In this document: piece by piece, positions 5,448-8,410 of the stretch
Numbering within the stretch: position 1 is the stretch's first letter
Layout: every line of letters starts with the position of its first letter
NCBI GenBank assembly: GCA_005883255.1
Contig: VAXS01000202.1
Span: 1-8,410 of the forward strand
DNA length: 8,410 bases
From: Actinomycetota bacterium
GTDB taxonomy: Bacteria > Actinomycetota > Thermoleophilia > Solirubrobacterales > Solirubrobacteraceae
Reading direction: 5' to 3'
Made by a program: the position numbers and the translations under genes
The notes under the pieces: generated by a model
Told to the model about the DNA's origin: nothing
Seen by the model: the letters and a program-made list of their open reading frames with translations, nothing else
Database searches by the model: none

Positions 5448-5861
5448 ATGCGACGGCGCGACCAGCGACGCGAGGCGGTCTTCGCCCTCTACCAGCACGA
5501 CCTCACCGGCCAGCCGCTGGACGCCGCCCTGCGCCGCGACGCCTCGCCGTTCACCCGCGCGCTCGCCCACGGCGTGAGCGAGCGCCGGGCCGAGCTCGAC
5601 GCCCTCATCGAGCGCCACGCGCGCGACTGGAGCCTGGACCGCATCGCGCCGCTGGAGCGGGCGATCCTCCGCGTCGCTCTGCTGGAGATGCTGCACGGCG
5701 ACGAGCTCCCCGCCGAGGAGCCGATCCCGGCCGAGGGGGCGATCGACGAGGCCGTCGAGACCGCCAAGCGCTTCTGCTCGGTGGACGCTCCCGGGTTCGT
5801 CAACGGCGTCCTCGGGGCCGCGCTGCGCGAGGTGCGAGAGAATCAGCGGACCCATGGCTGA
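5448..5861 (+). CDS. nusB: Transcription antitermination factor NusB
   Basis: The 137-residue all-helical protein would bind boxA RNA with NusE (ribosomal protein S10) in rRNA antitermination. The N-terminus MRRRDQRREAVFALYQHD holds the basic, RNA-binding first helix. DWSLDRIAPLERAILRVALLEML is the conserved core. The C-terminal signature is AIDEAVETAKRF (I99-D100-E101) followed by APGFVNGVLGA (F117-L122). Asp at residue 100, where many bacteria have Asn (I-N-E), is the form I associate with actinobacteria. The stretch DELPAEEPIPAEG before it is a few residues longer than the usual 'D-I-P-x-K-V-A'. The gene lies 22 nt after efp with no clear Shine-Dalgarno. Its last 8 bases overlap the next gene. 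Confidence 0.95.
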   Translation: MRRRDQRREAVFALYQHDLTGQPLDAALRRDASPFTRALAHGVSERRAELDALIERHARDWSLDRIAPLERAILRVALLEMLHGDELPAEEPIPAEGAIDEAVETAKRFCSVDAPGFVNGVLGAALREVRENQRTHG

Positions 5862-6063
5862 CCCCGCCGCGGACGACCTCCAGGAGCTGACCGGCGAGCT
5901 CGAGAGCGCCGCCGCCCGGCTGCGCGCCGGCGAGCTCGACCCGGAGGCCGCGGCCGCGCTGGTCGACGAGTGCGCGCGGCTGGCCTCGCGGGCCGCCGCC
6001 GAGCTCGATCGCCGGGCCCGGGCCGCCGCCGAACCCGCTCCCGGACAGGACTCGCTGCTCTAG
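5854..6063 (+). CDS. XseB-like short protein (possible exodeoxyribonuclease VII small subunit)
   Basis: The 69-residue product is predicted to be helical and soluble. Residues 8-58 resemble the XseB fold pattern: L-x-x-L-x-x-E-L-E (9-17), R-L-R-A-G-E-L (22-28) as the inter-helix turn, then E-A-A-A-A-L-V-D-E-C-A-R-L-A (31-44). XseB has 'L-E-x-G-E-L-x-L-E-x-A-x-x-L-Y-E-E-G' there, so the usual Tyr and Gly are missing. Position also supports XseB: in many bacteria xseB lies just before ispA and dxs. No xseA (large catalytic subunit) is present, so it may be an orphan, diverged or repurposed. The ATG overlaps the end of nusB by 8 nt, and its TAG shares a base with the ispA GTG. The C-terminus is GQDSLL. 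The gene is likely real; the XseB identity is moderate. Confidence 0.58.
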   Translation: MADPAADDLQELTGELESAAARLRAGELDPEAAAALVDECARLASRAAAELDRRARAAAEPAPGQDSLL

Positions 6064-6971
6064 TGCCTGCCCAGGAGCGCTCCGCCGCCGTCGTCGCCCA
6101 GTACCCGGACGAGCTGCGCCTCGAGGTCGAGCGCTACCTCGAGCAGCTGCGCTTCTCCCAAGAGCCCGCCACCGACGGCCTGCACGAGGCGATGCGCTAC
6201 TCGCTGCTGGCCGGCGGCAAGCGGATCCGCCCCGTGCTCGCCCTCGCCACCGCCCGGGCGATCGGCTGGCAGCCCGCGCAGGTGATGCCGCTGGCGGCGG
6301 CGCTCGAGCTGATCCACACCTACTCGCTGATCCACGACGACCTCCCGGCGATGGACGACGACGACCTGCGGCGGGGCCGCCCTACCTGTCACGTTCGCTA
6401 CGGGGAGGACGTGGCGATCCTTGCCGGCGACGGCCTGTACGCCGAGGCCTTCAACCTCGTCCTCTCCCGCCAGGAGGGCGAGCCGCGAAACATCATCGCC
6501 GCCGCGCGGGAGCTGGCGGCCGCTACCGGCGTGACCGGGATGGTGGGAGGTCAGTACCTGGACATCGCCGAGGCGGCGCCCCCCGGCCCGGACGGGCTGC
6601 GGCGCCTGCACGAGCTCAAGACCGGCCGGCTGATCGGCGCCTCCGTGGATTGCGTCCTGCTCCTGGCGGGAACGCCCGAACCTGCGACAATCGCCTACCG
6701 GTCGTTCGCCGCCGAGCTCGGCGTGCTGTTCCAGATCGTTGACGACATCCTCGACGTGACCGGCAATCAGACCGCCCTGGGCAAGGCCCCACACTCCGAC
6801 GAGCGACTCGGCAAGCGGACATACGTCAGCGAGTTCGGGCTCGAGCGGGCTCGGGAGCTGGCGGCGGAGTCGCACCACAACGCCCGGGCGGCGCTGGAGC
6901 AGGCGGCGCCCGACGGCGCCGCACGGGAGCTGGAACAAGTGACAGATTTCGTATACACACGGAGCTCATGA
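6063..6971 (+). CDS. ispA: Polyprenyl synthetase, probably farnesyl diphosphate synthase
   Basis: The 302-residue enzyme would condense IPP with DMAPP and GPP in the cytosol. Landmarks are GGKRIRP (51-57), the first Asp-rich motif DDLPAMD (92-98) followed by DDDLRRG (99-105), GGQYLDI, the LKTG lysine motif, and the second Asp-rich motif DDILD (227-231) in FQIVDDILDVTGN. Y87, five residues before the first motif, is the aromatic residue that limits bacterial type II enzymes to C15, so farnesyl diphosphate is the likely product. After DDILD the usual 'LGK' is kept (LGKAPHSDERLGKRTYVS). The GTG at 6063 shares a base with the upstream TAG and gives the normal family length; earlier in-frame starts would overlap the XseB-like gene. 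Its TGA overlaps the dxs ATG (ATGA), which suggests coupled expression of two steps of isoprenoid synthesis. Confidence 0.94.
   Translation: MPAQERSAAVVAQYPDELRLEVERYLEQLRFSQEPATDGLHEAMRYSLLAGGKRIRPVLALATARAIGWQPAQVMPLAAALELIHTYSLIHDDLPAMDDDDLRRGRPTCHVRYGEDVAILAGDGLYAEAFNLVLSRQEGEPRNIIAAARELAAATGVTGMVGGQYLDIAEAAPPGPDGLRRLHELKTGRLIGASVDCVLLLAGTPEPATIAYRSFAAELGVLFQIVDDILDVTGNQTALGKAPHSDERLGKRTYVSEFGLERARELAAESHHNARAALEQAAPDGAARELEQVTDFVYTRSS
6952..6957 (+). promoter_or_regulatory. Possible internal -10 element (TATACA) before dxs
   Basis: The last codons of ispA hold an unusually A/T-rich run (GATTTCGTATACACAC) in otherwise very GC-rich DNA. TATACA ends 10 nt before the dxs ATG. It could be an internal promoter giving dxs extra expression. 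No -35 is seen and the run may only reflect the codons for DFVYTR. A GGAG 3 nt before the ATG is too close to be a good Shine-Dalgarno. Confidence 0.25.
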
Positions 6972-8410
6972 CCTCGACCCAGCGCCTACTCGACCGCATC
7001 GACGGCCCTCAGGACCTCCATCGCCTCTCCGACGACGAGCTCCAGCAGGTCGCCCAGGAGGTCCGCCAGCTGATCATCGACACCATCGGCGAGATCGGCG
7101 GCCACTTCGGCGCCAACCTCGGCGCCTGCGAGCTGGCGGTCGCCGTCCACTCGCTGCTTGACTCGCCGAACGACAAGGTGCTGTGGGACGTCGGCCACCA
7201 GGCCTATCCGCACAAGGTCCTGACCGGGCGCCGCGAGCGGCTGAACACGATCCGCCAGTACGGCGGGCTGGCCCCGTTCTGCTCGATCGCCGAGTCCGAG
7301 CACGACATCATGGGAGCCGGCCACGCCTCCACCTCGGTGGGCTACGCGGTGGGGATCAAGGAGGCGATGCGCCAGGGCCGCTCGCCGGATGGGAAGGTGC
7401 TCGCCGTCATCGGCGACGGGGCGATGACCGGCGGCGTGGCCTTCGAGGCCGTGCACCTGGCAGGCGGGCTGGGCACCCCGATCGTGGTCGTGCTCAACGA
7501 CAACGGGATGTCGATCGCGCCCAACGTGGGGGCGCTCTCGCGCTACTTCAACCGCGTGCGCCTGAACCCCAAGCTGTGGAAGGTTCGCGAGGACATCGAG
7601 GACGTGCTCACCGAGCTGCCCGCCGGCATCGGGGCCCGCTTCGAGCGCTTCGGTCCCCACGTCAAGGAGTCGCTGAAGGCCTTCTGGGCGCCCGGGCTGT
7701 GGTGGGAGGAGCTGGACTTCGCCTACATGGGCGTCATCGACGGCCACGACGTCAAGGCCCTGCGCAAGGCCATCGGCGAGGCGCTGGAGGCCGAGCGCCC
7801 GGTGGTGGTCCACATCGCCACCGTCAAGGGGAAGGGCTTCGCGCCCGCCGAGGAGGGCGATCTCGAGGGCATGGAGAAGTGGCACGCCGCGAAGCCCAAG
7901 TCGATCTCCAACGGGGCGCCCGCGGCCGCCAAGAAGGCTACCTCCGCCAAGCCCGCGAAGTCGCCGCCGCCCCAGTACACGAAGGTCTTCGGCGACGCCC
8001 TGGTGGCCGAGGCCCGCCGCGACGAGCGCGTGATCGGAATCACCGCCGCCATGAACTCCGGGACGGGCCTGAACATCCTCCAGAACGAGATCCCCGAGCG
8101 CTACTTCGACGTGGGGATCGCCGAGCAGAACGCCGTTCTGTTCGCGGCGGGGCTGTCGCTGCAGGGCGCCAAGCCGGTATGCGCGATCTACTCGACGTTC
8201 CTCCAGCGGGCCTACGACCAGATCGTCCACGACGTGTGCCTGCAGAGCCTCAACGTGGTATTCGCGATGGACCGGGCCGGACTCGTGGGCGACGACGGCC
8301 CCACCCACCACGGGGCGTTCGACATCGCCTACCTGCGCTGCCTGCCGAACATGGTGCTGATGGCGCCTCGCGACGAGGCGATGCTGCACCACATGCTGCG
8401 CACCGCGCTC
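6968..8410 (+). CDS. dxs: 1-deoxy-D-xylulose-5-phosphate synthase, 5' part (partial)
   Basis: The frame stays open to the window edge: 481 codons, roughly three quarters of the usual 620-640. The enzyme condenses pyruvate and glyceraldehyde 3-phosphate using thiamine diphosphate, the first MEP-pathway step. Visible landmarks are GGHFGANLG with active-site H46, WDVGHQAYPHK (73-83), and the ThDP/metal motif GDGAMTGG (149-156) to NDN (177-179). Also present are the Dxs signature IDGHD, the catalytic glutamate E386 in VGIAEQNAV, and DRAGLVGDDGPTHHGAFD. Between the first two domains, residues 308-335 form an Ala/Lys/Pro-rich, probably disordered linker, longer than in E. coli Dxs. That fits the shift of the catalytic Glu from 370 to 386. 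The ATG overlaps the ispA stop (ATGA), so translation is probably coupled. The transketolase C-terminal domain lies beyond the window. Confidence 0.97.
   Translation, partial: MTSTQRLLDRIDGPQDLHRLSDDELQQVAQEVRQLIIDTIGEIGGHFGANLGACELAVAVHSLLDSPNDKVLWDVGHQAYPHKVLTGRRERLNTIRQYGGLAPFCSIAESEHDIMGAGHASTSVGYAVGIKEAMRQGRSPDGKVLAVIGDGAMTGGVAFEAVHLAGGLGTPIVVVLNDNGMSIAPNVGALSRYFNRVRLNPKLWKVREDIEDVLTELPAGIGARFERFGPHVKESLKAFWAPGLWWEELDFAYMGVIDGHDVKALRKAIGEALEAERPVVVHIATVKGKGFAPAEEGDLEGMEKWHAAKPKSISNGAPAAAKKATSAKPAKSPPPQYTKVFGDALVAEARRDERVIGITAAMNSGTGLNILQNEIPERYFDVGIAEQNAVLFAAGLSLQGAKPVCAIYSTFLQRAYDQIVHDVCLQSLNVVFAMDRAGLVGDDGPTHHGAFDIAYLRCLPNMVLMAPRDEAMLHHMLRTAL

Noticed and set aside
4393..5577. 394-codon plus-strand open frame over the small gene and efp
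   Set aside because: It is out of frame with efp, antisense to the small gene, and Arg/Pro-rich without motifs.
5970..6062. Earlier in-frame start for ispA
   Set aside because: It would overlap nearly half of the XseB-like gene and add an Arg-rich leader absent from the family; the GTG at 6063 overlaps the upstream stop neatly.
6986..8392. 468-codon minus-strand open frame opposite dxs
   Set aside because: It is antisense to an unmistakable dxs reading frame that runs off the window; the translation shows no family motif.

Overview
The window is very GC-rich and gene-dense. Genes start at ATG, GTG or TTG, often overlap by a few bases, and four appear to be leaderless. The NusB carries the I-D-E-A-V-E form of its C-terminal motif and a UdgX-type uracil-DNA glycosylase is present. 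I infer a high-GC Actinomycetota chromosome, possibly a deep lineage such as Thermoleophilia; the class is a guess without a database search. No rRNA, tRNA, CRISPR array, insertion sequence or phage gene is visible.

Layout. (1) 1-1715, plus strand: the 3' end of aroB, then aroQ, then an M24 Xaa-Pro peptidase, joined by 1-4 base overlaps and probably translationally coupled. (2) 1716-4864: a block of four genes that does not belong to the surrounding conserved order. It holds a nitrilase and a SAM-dependent O-methyltransferase-like gene on the plus strand, then a UdgX-type uracil-DNA glycosylase and an unrecognised 87-residue protein on the minus strand. The first three each have a TANNNT-like -10 element exactly 6 nt before the start codon. 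The small gene has a strong Shine-Dalgarno instead. (3) 4865-8410, plus strand: efp (own promoter, probably leaderless), nusB, a short XseB-like gene, ispA and the 5' 481 codons of dxs. From nusB to dxs the genes overlap.

Function. AroB and AroQ are consecutive steps of the shikimate pathway. Dxs starts the MEP isoprenoid pathway, and IspA condenses its C5 products, probably to farnesyl diphosphate. EF-P and NusB serve translation and transcription. The order aroB-aroQ-M24 peptidase-efp...nusB...xseB-ispA-dxs is a known bacterial arrangement. Here it is split by the 3.15 kb block and lacks accB/accC, folD and xseA at their common places.

Most of the window is ordinary housekeeping DNA, and I found no convincing new multi-gene system. 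The points most worth following are the UdgX (KRRLH loop, His in place of a cluster cysteine), the inserted block with its repeated leaderless promoter geometry, the unknown 87-residue protein, and the orphan XseB-like gene with a possible clamp-binding tail.
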